Assembly: GCA_026724425.1 (NCBI GenBank)
Contig: JAIUCV010000001.1
Span: 5,404,001 to 5,468,000, forward strand
Origin: Erythrophleum ivorense
Taxonomy: Eukaryota; Streptophyta; Magnoliopsida; Fabales; Fabaceae
DNA length: 64,000 nucleotides
Reading direction: 5' to 3'
Shown here: in pieces, positions 12,951 through 25,603 of the stretch
Numbering within the stretch: position 1 is the stretch's first letter
Layout: each line of letters opens with the position of its first letter
Translations under genes and position numbers: made by a program
Notes under the pieces: generated by a model
Seen by the model: only the letters and a program-made list of their open reading frames with translations
The model's database searches: none
What the model was told of the DNA's origin: nothing

Positions 12951-15025
12951 AAGCTACCAACACCTTTAAAGAGATGGAGAGAGGTCAGCACTGTCATCCC
13001 TGTCTCAAGAATATTAGGCGTGGGATCTTGACATTTGCCATGTGTTGGTGGTAGCAAGAGCACTTTGATCTTTTGATATAATATATTTTTCATTCTTTAA
13101 TATTTTCATTTTACCAAATATAATAATAAAAAAGTATTTATTTATCTTTTTTTTCACGTCATACCAAATATAATTGATTTTATTTTCATAAAAAAATGTT
13201 CTATTAATTTATTAATTCTATTCTCTATCTTTCTGTTAAAAAAAATATAATATTTAAAATATCATAAAAGAAAAAAATGTAGATATATATTTTTAATTTT
13301 AGATCACTTGCAAGCACACTCTCAATTTTTAAAATAAAAAAAACTCTCTAAATTATTACCTTTAGGATTTAAATTCTTTTGCCAAGTTCTGGTCGACACT
13401 GTCAAAGAAATCGCTTCAAACTTTTTCATTTGCTATGGTTGACAACAAAATCTTATCAAATTTTGTATCCTAAATCATTATAACTTTATCGAAAAAATCT
13501 TTTAATGCAACATTTTTCAGTTATTCAAAAGTCAGAAAAATTTTTCAAAGCATGAAGCTTGATTTAGAGATGAATACTTGGGATTTTCAATAACGTCTTG
13601 GTCTATAGTCTAAACCTGAGTTTCCATGGATTAAGCAAATGTTGACGGAGCAAAGAGGACAAATGGAGGTGGGTCACTGAGTTGTGTTTCGCATGCAGGG
13701 AGGGCAAAAACACTAGCAAGTGTTTGGTATGGTCGTTGAAAATAAATTTTATTTATATAATTGTGTGTAATATTTATTTTATTTTTATAATTATCATTTA
13801 ATAATATTTATTATTTTTATTTTTTTTAAATACGAGTATAAAAATTATTTTATATCCACGGCTTTACGCATGGGAGGGAATTTGTGAAACACTGGCTTTT
13901 TAAAGGTTTGCTTTGAAAGTGATGTAATGAGGGTTATTGAACTCTGCACAAGTGGATCTATCATCTTTCAGATTAAGTTTTAGAAAAAAATTATATATAA
14001 TTATTTATATATTTATCGTCAAAATTTTTAATTAAAATATAATAAATATATAATTATATAATATTTTAATTAAATTATATACTTTTAATTGAAGAATTAT
14101 ATAATTATTATATTTTAATTAAAAAAGTTTTAAAATTGAATATAAGAAATTGTATGTAAGTTTAAATCTTAAATTTATTAGTACTATTCTCTACTTTTTC
14201 AAAAAAAAATTCAAAAATCATATAAGAATTAATACAAATATTTTTCTTTAATTTTGGGTCTCTTATCATCAACCTTTTGAAGTAAAATAAATACTCTCAA
14301 CTATCATATTTAATATTTAAATTTTTTGTTGAGTTCACCAAAACGTCATTAATTAAGAAGTCGTTTTAATCAGTTTTATTTGCTATACAGTACAATCCTA
14401 TTGGTTTATAATAAAATCTTATCAAATTTTGTATCTTAAATCATTACAACTGCGTTTAGTTATTCAAAAATCAGAAGAAACTTTTAAAGTGTGACAAATC
14501 AATAATAAATATTGCATGATAATCAAAAGAATTTAAACTGGCATCTTATAAAAAATATTAACAAAAAATTTAAAAAAAATCTAAATTTCAAAATGTAACA
14601 ATTGAAAGAAATAAGTTTTAATTTCAAAAAAAAAAAGTAAAGAAAGTATTCACATTTTATTTATCATAAAATATGAAGTGTACCGCATCCTTAAAGTGAT
14701 GAAAAGGATGCAAACAAGGTCAAATTTATTAGCCTATGCCGGATGGTAAATAGTCAAGCAAGGCCATCCAATGACAGAATGCCACGCAAGGAACGGCTAC
14801 AAGGCCGATTTCGTCACGTCAGACATGTTTCCCACTCCCGTAAATATCGGCCCAACCTGGGGGCATTCTCATCACCCCATCGCCAAAGGTAAAAAGAAAA
14901 AGTTGGTCGACAAAAAAAAAAAATAATAATAAAGAAAAAGTGAAAGATACGCAAGAAAATAAGAAGTTTTAAAAATTAAAATAATAATAAAAAGATATAT
15001 TAGCGGATTCCAAACGAGAACTCAA
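12951..15025. other. AT-rich spacer upstream of PWR copy A
   Basis: No gene recognised. Related word pairs such as ATCTTATCAAATTTTGTATC near 13450 and again near 14420 show an internal, diverged direct duplication of about 250 bases or more (roughly 13310-13560 and 14250-14500). The last 300 bases become less AT-rich toward the PWR promoter. Confidence 0.5.
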
Positions 15026-15693
15026 ATATAGTTTATAATCAGCGTTCAGATCCGTTACTCGTATCTTTCTTTTCTCTCAACTCTCAAGGCTCGCTTTGTC
15101 CCTTTATCGTCTCACGTTCTCACTTTCTCGTCCAGACGCAGATTTTCTACCAGCTAAGAAAGAGATAGAAAGCGCGAGAAAAATTTCAGAGAGAGAAAGA
15201 GAAAGCGGGGGGAGAGAGTGTCTATGAAGTGGAGACGGAAGGCTTCAAGATAAACGAGGCGTAGGAGTTGGAATCCATGGTTTGGGCACTATTTATTGCT
15301 GCCGTCGACGATCTGAATCGCTGCCTCTGAAGTTATTCGCTTTTTGGTGAAACCCGCAGGACCCTTGGTTTGCTTTTTGAGGTTTTTGATTGTGTCGGAA
15401 GCCGAAGATTGGTGCGGCGCAGTGTGTTGGTTGCCCCATCCGGCTTTTTGTTCGATCTGGGGCGGGGAGCCTTGCAAATCAGCGTTTTACCAGCTGCGTA
15501 CGTATTTGTGGCTGACCTTTGAAACCCTAGATTTGGTACTGTGCTGTGAAATCTGGTGTGTGCGTGGCGGCCTGTACGATCTGGCCTCGGAGATTGTATG
15601 AATTCCATTTAGGAGCGCTGTTATTTGATTTTATTCTTGTGTGGTGCTGTGCAACGGTTTTCCGTGGCTGCCCATGCTATTGGGTTGTTTTTC
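15026..15693 (+). promoter_or_regulatory. Putative PWR promoter and 5' leader, copy A
   Basis: A TATA-like stretch at 15026-15040 is followed by a pyrimidine-rich block (15064-15130) typical of plant core promoters and leaders, then by GC-richer sequence up to the PWR start at 15694. Several ATGs lie upstream, opening short frames (for example 15344-15601). Either the leader is spliced or it carries uORFs. The transcription start is inferred, not seen. Confidence 0.4.
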
Positions 15694-18600
15694 ATGCCGC
15701 CTGAACCATTACCGTGGGACCGAAAGGACTTCTTCAAGGAGAGGAAGCACGAGAGGTCTGAATCGCTAGGGTCTGTGGCGAGATGGAGAGACTCTTCTCA
15801 TCACGGTTCCCGAGAGTTCAGTCGGTGGGGATCGGCCGATTTCCGCAGACCGCCAGGTTAGTTTGTATCCTGTATGTTTTATATGTGCTGTTGATGTTTG
15901 GGTTCCAAATTTATGGTTATTTATGAGGAGCTGGAGCTTCCGCTCGATGCTATTCATCTGTTTTTGTTTTAATTCACTCAAAGTTTTTTTTTTATTTGAT
16001 TGATTACTTCCTATGTTTTGATATTTCATTGTGGTTTTTGCGTTGATTTGTTGAAGATCTAAGTCGCTAGTTTTAATAAAAATGCTATTATATGGAGACG
16101 AATCCCCCTCACCCACCTCCAAAAGATTTTCTGTCATCTTTTTCTTTTTCTGAGAGAAAAATATATACCTTGCTTGTGTTGATATTTTTCTATTTTTCCT
16201 TTTTTGTTTAAATATTTTCTGAAGGTCATGGTAAGCAGGGTGGTTGGCACCTGTTTTCCGAAGAATCTGGTCATGGGTATGCACTTTCTCGGTCCAGTGA
16301 CAAGATGCTGGAAGAAGAGAACTGTCGGTTGTCTGTTTCACGCGGGGATGGCAAATATGGCAGGAACAGTAGGGAAAATAGGGGATCCTTTAGCCAAAGA
16401 GATTGGAGAGGACATTCATGGGAGACCACCAATGGCTCTCTAAATTCGTCCAGGAGGCCACAAGATGTGACTATTGACCAGAGGTCAGCTGATGACGTGC
16501 TAACATATCCTTCTCATCCTCATTCTGATTTTGTAAATACTTGGGATCAGCATCATATGAAAGACCAGCATGATAAGATGGGTGGTGTCAATGGGTTGGG
16601 TACTGGCCAGAGATGCGACAGAGAGCATTCTCTGGGTTCAATTGACTGGAAGCCTCTTAAATGGACCCGTTCTGGAAGTTTGTCTTCACGAGGCTCAGGT
16701 TTTAGCCACACTAGTAGCTCACGGAGCATAGGAGGAGCAGATTCCAATGAAGCAAAGTCTGAGTTGCATCCAAAAAATGCAACTCCTGTTGAATCCCATT
16801 CAGGGGATGGTGCTGCTTGTGTGACATCTTCTGCACCCTCTGAGGAGACAATATCTAGGAAGAAGCCTCGGTTGAATTGGGGTGAAGGACTTGCAAAGTA
16901 TGAAAAGAAGAAAATTGAGGAACCTGATGTAAGTGCAAGCAAGGATGGCCCTGTCTTGTCTACTAGTAATATGGAACCATGTAATTTTCTTGGTTCAAAT
17001 TTAGTAGATAAAAGCCCAAAGGTTACAGGATTTTCAGATTGTGCATCTCCTGCAACTCCATCTTCTGTTGCCTGCAGTTCCTCACCAGGTTTGTAATTTC
17101 CTTGGTCACAACTTGGGTGTTTTTATTCTTTTTAACCCTCCGGTGGAAGTGGTGCAAGATGTTAACTAAATGATTATACCTTTTAATAAATAGGGGAATT
17201 CAACTTTGCTTACTACTATTAGTGAAATACCATCTATCTCTTCAGGGTGTTTATCTAGTTATATCATCATATAAAATTGTAGTGACTGTTACTCTGATGT
17301 CTGGTGACACATATATTCCTGTTCACGTTATACTACCCATATGGACCAGAAATGGGATTGCATATATGATCCTTTAAGGTGACTTGAGTGTTATTAGCTG
17401 CAATTTTGAAATCTATATAGGATTGTTTGCTTGATTCATCTATTTTCCTATTAAGCAGGATTGCAACAGTTGCAACCTATTGCTGTCTTCTTTTCCTTTA
17501 CGATCTGAAGTTTTTTCCCCCCTTCAACTGTAGTGCTAATCTAACCCCCCTAGGGGGGTGTGGGCGGCAGGGGCAGGTTGAGAAGAGGAATTCTAATTGA
17601 TATTTTGTCCTCATTTCCCACCAATTGTAGTTAAAGTGTAATATAGACAGTTTTATCTGCTGTATGTATTGGTTGTTTGCTGAAGCTTCATTGCTTTTCT
17701 TACCCACAATTATTTCAACAAGTTACCCTTTTCCTTGAGCTTAAAAGAGGAACTCTAATTGATATTTCACCCGCGTGGTAGTGGTAAAAGTGTAACATAG
17801 TTTTATCTGTCATATGTACTGGTTGTTAACCAAAATAAGTTTTACCTTTCAGCAGGTATGGATGATAAATTATATGGAAAAGCTGTGAATATTGACAATG
17901 ATGTTAGTAATTTGAGTGTCTCACTAGATCCTGGGCCTCAGAATCATCTGCAGGCATTCTCTTTTAATTTAGAGAAGTTGGATATTGACTCCCTGAGTAG
18001 TTTGGGTTCTTCACTTATTGGGTTGCTACAATCTGATGACCTGAGCTCCGTGGACCCTGGTATAGCAAGTTCGGCTGCAATGAATAAGTTGCTGATATGG
18101 AAAGCTGACCTTTCAAAGGTATTGGAGGTTACTGAAGCTGAAATAGATTTACTAGAAAGTGAATTGAAGTCGCTGAAATCTGAATCTGGAAATAGCCGTC
18201 CGTGTCCTGCAGCATTGGGCTCCTTCCTAGTGGGAAACGATACAAAATCTTGTGAAGTACATGTTGGAGGCTATGACAAGGTCTCTCGGCTGGAGCCATT
18301 GCAAATTTGTTCTTCTGCTGATCCTGATGTGGAGAAGATGTCCCCTTCAACTAAAGTGCGTAGTATTCATGAAAATGGCAAGGAAGAAGATATTGAAAGT
18401 CCTGGAACAGCAACTTCTAAATTTGTGGAGCCTCAACCCCCTGTTAAAGCAGTTTCTTCATGTGATATCAGGGGAATTGATGATTGCTCTAAAGACTTGG
18501 ATGCCATTCAATCTGGAAGCTGGAGATGCTTAGTACCCTGTTCTACTGGTGAGCAAGCTAGTGTCTCTGCTTGTGGTGGTGATAGTACGTCAATGGAGGT

Positions 18601-19025
18601 AAAAGATGGCATGGGTGCTGCCCCTGGTGCAAGTGTTTGTTCTAGATCTGACAATATATTGTATAATACAATTATTTCTTCCAATAAAGAATATGCAAGC
18701 AGTGTGTGTGAGGAATTTGCTAAGTTACTGCCAAAAGATTGTTGTAAGATTGGTAATATAGGAACTACCAGTGGCTCATGCTCTCTGAATGGTGGGTTTG
18801 TTAAAGAAAAATTTGCAGAGAGAAAGTGGCTGGCAAGAACTAAGGAGCGAGTTATAACCCTTAAGTTTAAAGCCTTGCATCACCAGTGGAAAGAAGATAT
18901 GCGATTACTGTCTGTGAGGAAATGCCGCCCAAAATCTCAGAAGAAACTTGAAGTAGGCATGCGGACTACTAATGGTGGTTATCAGAAGAATCGATCCTCC
19001 ATTCGTTCTCGTATTTCCTACCCTG
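15694..19025 (+). pseudogene. PWR: POWERDRESS-type SANT protein, copy A, exons 1-3 only (cut by gap)
   Basis: Exons 15694-15856, 16225-17088 and 17856-19025 encode the first 732 residues of the protein described at 53494-61492, with the same splice sites. I see no amino-acid difference from that copy. Intron 3 begins at 19026 and runs into the Ns at 20550. The final exon, which carries both SANT domains, is not present after the gap. If the gap is only an assembly join, this is an allele fragment and not a biological pseudogene. If the duplication is real, this copy could make only an N-terminal protein lacking its chromatin-reading domains. Confidence 0.85.
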
Positions 19026-20549
19026 GTATGAATCTCTCTGACAGGATGTTTGTCTGCCAAACATGTTCCAATTATTTTGCTGTTTGTTGTCACTCTTAAG
19101 TCCTAGCTATCTAGAATATTCTGCTTTACACTTATGCAGTAATGGTTGTTTTCTCATAGGTGGAAAAGCCAAAGGATTGGTTAATTTTTGATTATCGGTT
19201 GGGTTTTATCTACATTTATAATGTTTATTTGTGATGATTTTTATGCCTAGTATCCCATGTGTGCATGTGTTGAGTGGTAATAATATTTTCTAATTGTTAA
19301 CTTATCATCAAATTTTCAGTCAGCCTTGTTGAGTGATTATTACATATATATATATGTATACTGATGCTATGTGGATGCTGTAATTGTCATTGCTATTAAT
19401 TAGTCTTTGGACTTAACTCCTAAACTCTCTCAAGTTTATGAATGTATATCCCAAGTTTTCTCGCATGTAAACTAGGTGGTGAAACTTGTAGAAATTTCTT
19501 TAGAAATTGAGTCTACATATGAGTTTGAGTTTACTTTTTAACCCGTTTGAACCATTTTGGGGTCATTTAAATGCTTCATGAAGCCCAGCTGCCAAATCTC
19601 AAATGCTACCATCATTTTGAAAGCGAAGCAGTTAAAATTGGAGAAAAAATTCAAAAATTGTATGAATGACATCCCTATAATGCAGAGCTAAGGCATGAAA
19701 GATGGAGAAAATAGTAGTAATGAAGATGATGATGAAAAACAAACTGAAGCAATTGATTATCGCTATAATTTATTTGCTTATTGGTATACGAAGTTTTTGC
19801 TATTCAGTATTGAGGATTTGACATTCTTGGGTTTGAGCTTAACACTCATTAGTGATATTTGTTATGGCCATATTTCAAAGCACCTTTTTCTTTCTATGAT
19901 TTGTATGGTATATATGAATTTTATTAGCTATTTGCTATTATGTGTAATCTTGTATACATTTTATGAGCTTATGAGTCAAATTTACAGGCTCTCCACAAGC
20001 ATATGTAAAACTCATGAATTTTATAACCATGATACCTGTGGCTATTTCACTCCGATATATGAGAGGCTGAGATGTCAATCCAGTATAATGGTAGTTCAGC
20101 AAGTGACATTTAATCACTTTTAGCTACAGTGTTTGCAGAATTTGCATGCACAGTATGTGAATTCCTTTGAGTTTTTGATAGTAGACCTGGTAGGATTGGC
20201 TTTTGTAGTTAAATACTTTGGTGTGGTAGAGATTGATGCATGTGATGCTGCACTGGGTGTTGAGCTACTAGCTATGGTGCTTGCTGTTCTGTCACTGATT
20301 AATGGGATAGTAACATACCTTTTCAGTATTATTTAGTTGGTCTATGGCTTGCTTTGCATGCGAGGGTGGGTAACTTGAGTACTGATTTGTATCACAGAAC
20401 AGTTGACTGAATTCTTAATTGTGTCAATTTTAATAGTTGACAGAAAAGAGAGCAAGTTCTTATTGTTCGTGGAAACAGTTTTATTTTATTAATAAAAGTG
20501 CAGGCTATTTCACTGATTTGGAGAAGCTATGCGGGAGTATAAAACTTAT
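19026..20549 (+). other. PWR intron 3, copy A (incomplete)
   Basis: Intronic sequence identical by eye to 56826-58349. Open frames such as 19695-20123 show no domain and are not flanked by usable splice sites in the PWR phase. The AT-rich, T-rich composition is typical of plant introns. Confidence 0.7.
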
Positions 20550-20572
20550 NNNNNNNNNNNNNNNNNNNNNNN
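20550..20572. other. Assembly gap (23 N)
   Basis: Unknown bases. Left of the gap is PWR intron 3. Right of it is unrelated sequence that does not match the continuation of the intron in copy B (58350 onward). The gap is therefore a scaffold join between two different loci or haplotypes and not a small unread stretch. Confidence 0.98.
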
Positions 20573-21544
20573 CTAAGAAAATATATTATTTCCTTCTATC
20601 CACTTTGGGAGGGCCAAAACTAAAAATGACCAAAGATCAATCTACAATCCTACACAAAACTGATTTACTTATCAAAAAGCCAAGTGGGCCAAGGGCCCTA
20701 CCTGTCGCCCTTCCTTGCCTGGAGTGATGTTTAGTCAGTAATTGAGTATTCTATTTTCTCAAACACTTAAAAATTAGGATATAATACATCTTTATAATTA
20801 TTTCCCATGCATTTTCTTTTTTAATTGCATTATTCTAAGTTTTACAATTGCCATATTTACCCATATAAACGATATGAAATAAAACAAATTTCTGAAGAGA
20901 CATGATGAAATAAAACAAATTCCAGATGCATTTAGACAAGGATGGCAAGGAACTTAAGAAGAACAAGTAATGGCCTTTCTGGTAATTGCAGATGATGATG
21001 CTTTTGAATGATGGACCCCTTAGAACTTCGTCAAGAAGCAAAAGATCGATTATATGGACCAGGATTGGGTATACACTTTGCGTGGGTATATAGAATATAT
21101 GAGATGCCCTACTTTCTTATCTACTGATCTCTTATTCGTTTAATCTTCTTTTCAGCTCCACTAAACCCTAATTCTACACTAACCTTCTGATTCGTCGATC
21201 ACAGATTAATAATACTTTAATAAGCGCACCTTGTCTTTATTGTTCTTCCATGGGATTCTTCCACAATACCATATATTGTCCCATCAAGTTGAAAATATTT
21301 TGCTATTGCAATTGTTAAAATATTCCATGCTAACTTTCTAGAATAATACAAAGCTTGCTAGCACCTTGTCATTGCCACATCATCTCTACTTTTTCAAGTT
21401 TATATACAGACCCACTATGGAAATAATAATATTATGAATAAAAAGTGAATTAACATATTGATGATATATATATATATCATCAATTTAATCTTCTAAAATT
21501 TAATCACTTTATTTTAATTTTTTAAATAATTTTTTTTTAATATT
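20573..21544. other. Spacer right of the gap
   Basis: No gene recognised. GGGCCAAGGGCCC-like sequence near 20688-20701 is a small palindrome. Nothing else stands out. Confidence 0.5.
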
Positions 21545-23115
21545 ATCTTCACATTAAACTGTGTCTATCTCAACTGAGATAGAAATATCACACAAATGTA
21601 ATAAAGTTTTAAGTCCTCCTTCTAAAAATTACAAACTTTTTTTTTCTTGTATATAATAGATTACTTCTTTTATTTATCCAAATTAGCAATGGAATGTAGG
21701 ACATCGATTCTAATTTGGTAGAACACATGTATATACCTTCCTTATATAAAGCAAAATGACAAATACAGCTTCTCTTATTTAAGAAATATATTGTGAACAC
21801 TATAATTTAGGAACTTAGGAAATTAAAGGGGATGACAGAAAAAACAACACGTTATTGTCTCCATAGAGTGTTGTTACTCTTAAGCAGAGGAGTCAAATGT
21901 GCAAGCCTAGCCCAATGTGAGTGGGTTGGGTTGGGCTAGAACTTTTTTGAAAAAAATCTAACAACCACCTCATTTTAAAGAGGATTGAGATCAGGCGGGT
22001 CCATGTGCTAAAAAAATTAAATCATTAACAATATTTTATTAATTAACAAGAGTTAACTCATTTTACTTGATTTTTTTTAATTTAATCATTTTTTAATTGA
22101 AAAAATAAAAACCTATCAGTCCATAGGACTTGTCAAACCTAACTCTGTTTGGCCAGTAAATTTGGTGGGCTGAATAGGGTGAGTGAGTTTTTTCTTGTTT
22201 TTATTTTCAATTTTTGGACAAATGATGTCCCTGTTTTGGGAGAATTTTCAATTTATGAGCTAAACTAGTTATTTTGTAAGGTTGGGTTGAGTCAGCCCAA
22301 TAGATTTAATCCGTTTCAACAACTCTATTATTAAGTTTTTAACAATTAGCACTGGCCTTATCATTACCGTACTAGGGTATTTGTTGACGATAATAATTTT
22401 GGATTCTTTACTATGTGACATCTCTATTGTGCAAGGGATCCAAATTATTTAAAAAAAATAAAAAATAAATTTGTTCTCTATTTGAAGAACACAACATCTC
22501 TTGCTATATTGGAAGTATAGTAAGGGATTCGAATCTAATAATAATAAGTAACTCCAAGGCGCCAATAAAATATTAATATGAGTGTCAATTACCACAAGGA
22601 CAGAATAGGCTTCTCCCAATGCATAGAGGATTAACTGCATTAGAGTCGTGATTGGAAGAAATAGGGAACAACTTACAAAATCAATCCCAAAAAAAAAAAG
22701 ACAGTCTTTAGTTTCAACTTTCAAACAACAATAATGACACTTAAGGGTAGTTCAAGTACAGGTGAGGCAAGTAGTATCAGGGTTCAAACTCTCTAATATA
22801 CTAAAAAGGAACTTTCAAACAACAAATATGAACAAATAATCACACGTAAGAGCAATTTCCCATAGATTACGGGATTGCCTTAATATGTTTTATAGACCAG
22901 AATGTATAATGTCAGAAAGAAAATGAAGCCATGATGAATTGGATATATGACTGGTGACACGAGGAAAGGATCATTCAGAAATGAACATATCACTCTATTT
23001 AGCAGAAGGCGTTAAAGAATATTGATTAAAAAATAACATAAGATGGGAAAGAAGATATCTAATTAAGATGCATGTATGTTACACAACAAGGCCCAAAATT
23101 GTTGAAAGGTCAGAA
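21545..23115 (-). pseudogene. Decayed relic of an SCPL gene 3' region
   Basis: Three stretches match the SCPL gene and its 3' flank in order and orientation, with many substitutions. 21545-21800 resembles 30185-30450 (shared AGATTACTTCTTT and TATACCTTCCTTATAT). 22336-22400 resembles SCPL exon 8 and its donor at 31960-32030 (shared TTAGCACT...CCTTA/G...ATTA). 22800-23115 resembles intron 8 at 32145-32440 (shared AAAATGAAGCCA, TGGTGACAC and AACAAGGCC). Most of exon 8 is unreadable as protein and exon 9 is not found. It is best explained as the remains of an older tandem SCPL copy, since broken by a MITE and deletions. Confidence 0.65.
21885..22327. mobile_element. hAT-like MITE inside the SCPL relic
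   Basis: The insert begins CAGAGGAGTCAAATG and ends TTTCAACAACTCTA, weak inverted ends of the type seen on hAT MITEs. It carries GGGTTGGGTTGGGC near its left end and GGTTGGGTTGAG near its right, a common composition in this group. Flanking 8-mers CTCTTAAG (21877-21884) and TTATTAAG (22328-22335) could be a degraded 8-bp target duplication. It has no coding capacity. Confidence 0.45.
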
Positions 23116-25603
23116 ATGCGACAAAAGGTTCAGAGAGGCTGCTATGTTTAGAAGTTTTATGTGTAACTCAATAGAATAGAATGGAAACAAAGAGAATGAA
23201 ACATAATAAATTTACCTTCCCTCTATTAAGTTTAATATGAAAATCTGAAAATTCTCTTCTCTCTATTTAGAAGTTATTCTAAAGTGAACAAGAAGGTAAA
23301 TATTACAAATACTAAATTACAATATTAATCCTTTTACATTGATATACTGAAAATGAAAGAGTTCATATCACTAGTGAATTGCCTCGAAAGTTGAAAAGAT
23401 GTAACATGCTTTTATGTTTCTTTTTTATGGATCTTCTTCATATATCATTTTTTTTTTCTAGTAAGTAATATATATGAATGTAATTTCAAAGAAAAATAAA
23501 AAAAATCTAAATAATATTTTAAAAATAAGAGTAGATACTGAATCTTAAAAACTATCGAATCAAATTTAATCAGTTGAATGTCATAAATAAAAATAATAAT
23601 TAAATAATTTTAATATATATATGTTAAATTACAAAAGTTATGTTTAAACTTAATGAAATTCAAAGAAATTAAATAATAGAAATTCAATGTGCAAGTCAAA
23701 TATAAGCATGACGTAGTTATCATCCATATCACTATTCTAATCACGTAGATATAAGTTTCAAATTCTAATCCACATTACAATCCAGGTCCCCCCCCCCCCC
23801 CCCCCCCCACAAAAAAAACCCAACGCAATCCACATTGAAAAACACTGGTTGGTTCTTATTTTATATTATTATTTATTAAGTTTAGCAAGCTTGAGACATA
23901 ATTGGATGAACCAAATACACCAGCCCAAAACTTAGAAGGGTGTTCCATTTCTAAACTACGTAAGTTGGAAGGCCACTCATTGTTTTATTTGGAGTGATAT
24001 GGAATTCAAGCAACACTTTGGAAAGTGAGAGTCGCGTTTTTTGCCGACAATCACATTCCAAAACCTGATGCCATAACCTTTTATGACCCTCTATTGTTTT
24101 ATGGAACATTTATTTTCACTTCCTTATATTTTTGCTAGTGAACAAGTGGATAATTTTTCAATTAAATTATATATGCATTTAACATATTTTGATTAAAAAT
24201 GTATATATTTGTTATATTTTAATTAAAAATTTAATAATAAATATATAAAATTGTATCTAAGTCTAATACTTATTTTATTCCATATATGTTTTTTGGTTAG
24301 TGTTGGAAAAATACCTAGTGCCATCATCGCACTGGATTTTCGTGGTAGGTAAAAAGTCCTCCCACCTATCTGATTTTGCTATTTCTTATTCGAATTTATA
24401 GTGAAATTTTATAAATTGAATTAGTAAAATGGTGGGTACATTGATGATTTTATTAATCATTAAATATGATAATTTTTTTAATTGTCAATTTACTTTACTT
24501 AAAAAAATGTGAGATGCAATTAAAATAAATAATATATAATATCCTTACATTGAAGAATACCGATCTAGAAATATTCTCTTCCTGGGCCTAGAAAAGCTGA
24601 AACTCCTACCAACCACTAGTAAATATCTGAGTCCAGCTTCTCTACAGTTGAAAGCGAGAACATGACAGTACATGTAGGCATGTTGGATTGTTTGCTTTTC
24701 TAAAAAAAAAAAAAATACAAGATATACAGGATTAGATCGTCATGTTTTTGCCCTAAGTGTTTTTGCCTTAACTGGAGAGAAGTCATTCGCCAGATATCTA
24801 TTGGCATAAAAGATAAAAATAAAAATCCAGCTGTTGTTTTTGTGTGTGTGTGTATTCAACCAAAATAATTTATTTGATATTTTTTTAATAGACTCAATTT
24901 AATTATCACATTATTCCTGCTCACAAGTCAGTAAGAGCTAATAATCTTTTTTGGGTGAAACTGGTATATTGTGCATGACAAATATTGATTAATAAGTCTA
25001 TATAAATCTAACCTACACAAAAATATTCCAATTATCTATTGATATTAATTCTTTAATATTGCACTTTACTTTTATTTTGTATAAAAAAAATTAGTTTGAG
25101 GAAGGGAGTAGCAAAATCCCTTCAAAAACTTCAAGGTAAAAGTCACAAACGTTTAAAATAATTATTTTTTTCATAAAAAAATAACTCCATTAATTAAAAA
25201 AAAAAACTCATGAGGGGCCCGACTTTTAGATTACAAATGCAAAGACTAATTAATAAGTGGCCCCCAAAGCATACAATTAATGACTCTTTGCCCTGAATTA
25301 GTGACAACAAAGCTGTGTGTATGGCTAAATGCAAACCTCAAAATTCTCTGTGACATGGATCACGTACTAGTGGGTTGGTGCAAAAGATGTGGGATTATGC
25401 ATGTTTAACTGTAACATATTTGTAACTCAAAATGTGATACATGCTATAACCATACTATTATAAATTTATACAGCTATAAAATTTAATAGGAAAATAGTCT
25501 TTTTAAATACTTTGATTTCTATAAAAGGCAGTAACCTTGGAGCATGCAACACACGTATCCAAGATCCAAGAGTACTTGTAATCTTTTCTTCGGAAACAAC
25601 AAG
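23116..25603. other. AT-rich spacer upstream of the RNase T2 gene
   Basis: No gene recognised. A run of 21 C lies at 23788-23808, followed closely by an A run. A (GT)n run is near 24841-24852. The RNase T2 promoter should be in the last few hundred bases; TATAAAATTTA near 25474 and TATAAAAGG near 25520 are TATA candidates. Confidence 0.5.
23788..23808. repeat. Poly-C tract (21 C)
   Basis: An uninterrupted C run in AT-rich spacer. Its length is likely to vary between individuals and to be error-prone in assembly. The complementary strand could form a G-quadruplex. Confidence 0.9.

Larger units (their letters stand above)
1..20549 (+). repeat. Segmental duplication, copy A (truncated at assembly gap)
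   Basis: This block is repeated in the same orientation at 34869-58349. The offset is 34868 in the first 2.4 kb, about 35.9 kb near position 6000, and a constant 37800 from about 8.9 kb to the gap. The changes in offset come mainly from transposon insertions in copy B (40509-41493 and 43604-45835) and one in copy A (7253-7573). SNPs are scattered up to about 10041, after which I see none up to 20549. The block contains the 5' part of SCPL, a long spacer and PWR exons 1-3. It starts at the window edge, so its true left end is unknown. Misplaced allelic sequence is the simplest reading. Confidence 0.95.

Noticed and set aside
15766..16341. 191-codon minus-strand frame (also 53566-54141)
   Set aside because: It is antisense to PWR exon 1, intron 1 and exon 2, where the plus-strand frame is clearly conserved; composition is typical of a shadow frame.
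19026..19099. Extension of the PWR exon 3 frame to a stop at 19097-19099
   Set aside because: The GTATGA donor at 19026 joins in phase to exon 4 in copy B, so the extra residues are intron read-through.
20437..20727. Open frame spanning the N gap
   Set aside because: It joins two unrelated sequences across unknown bases.
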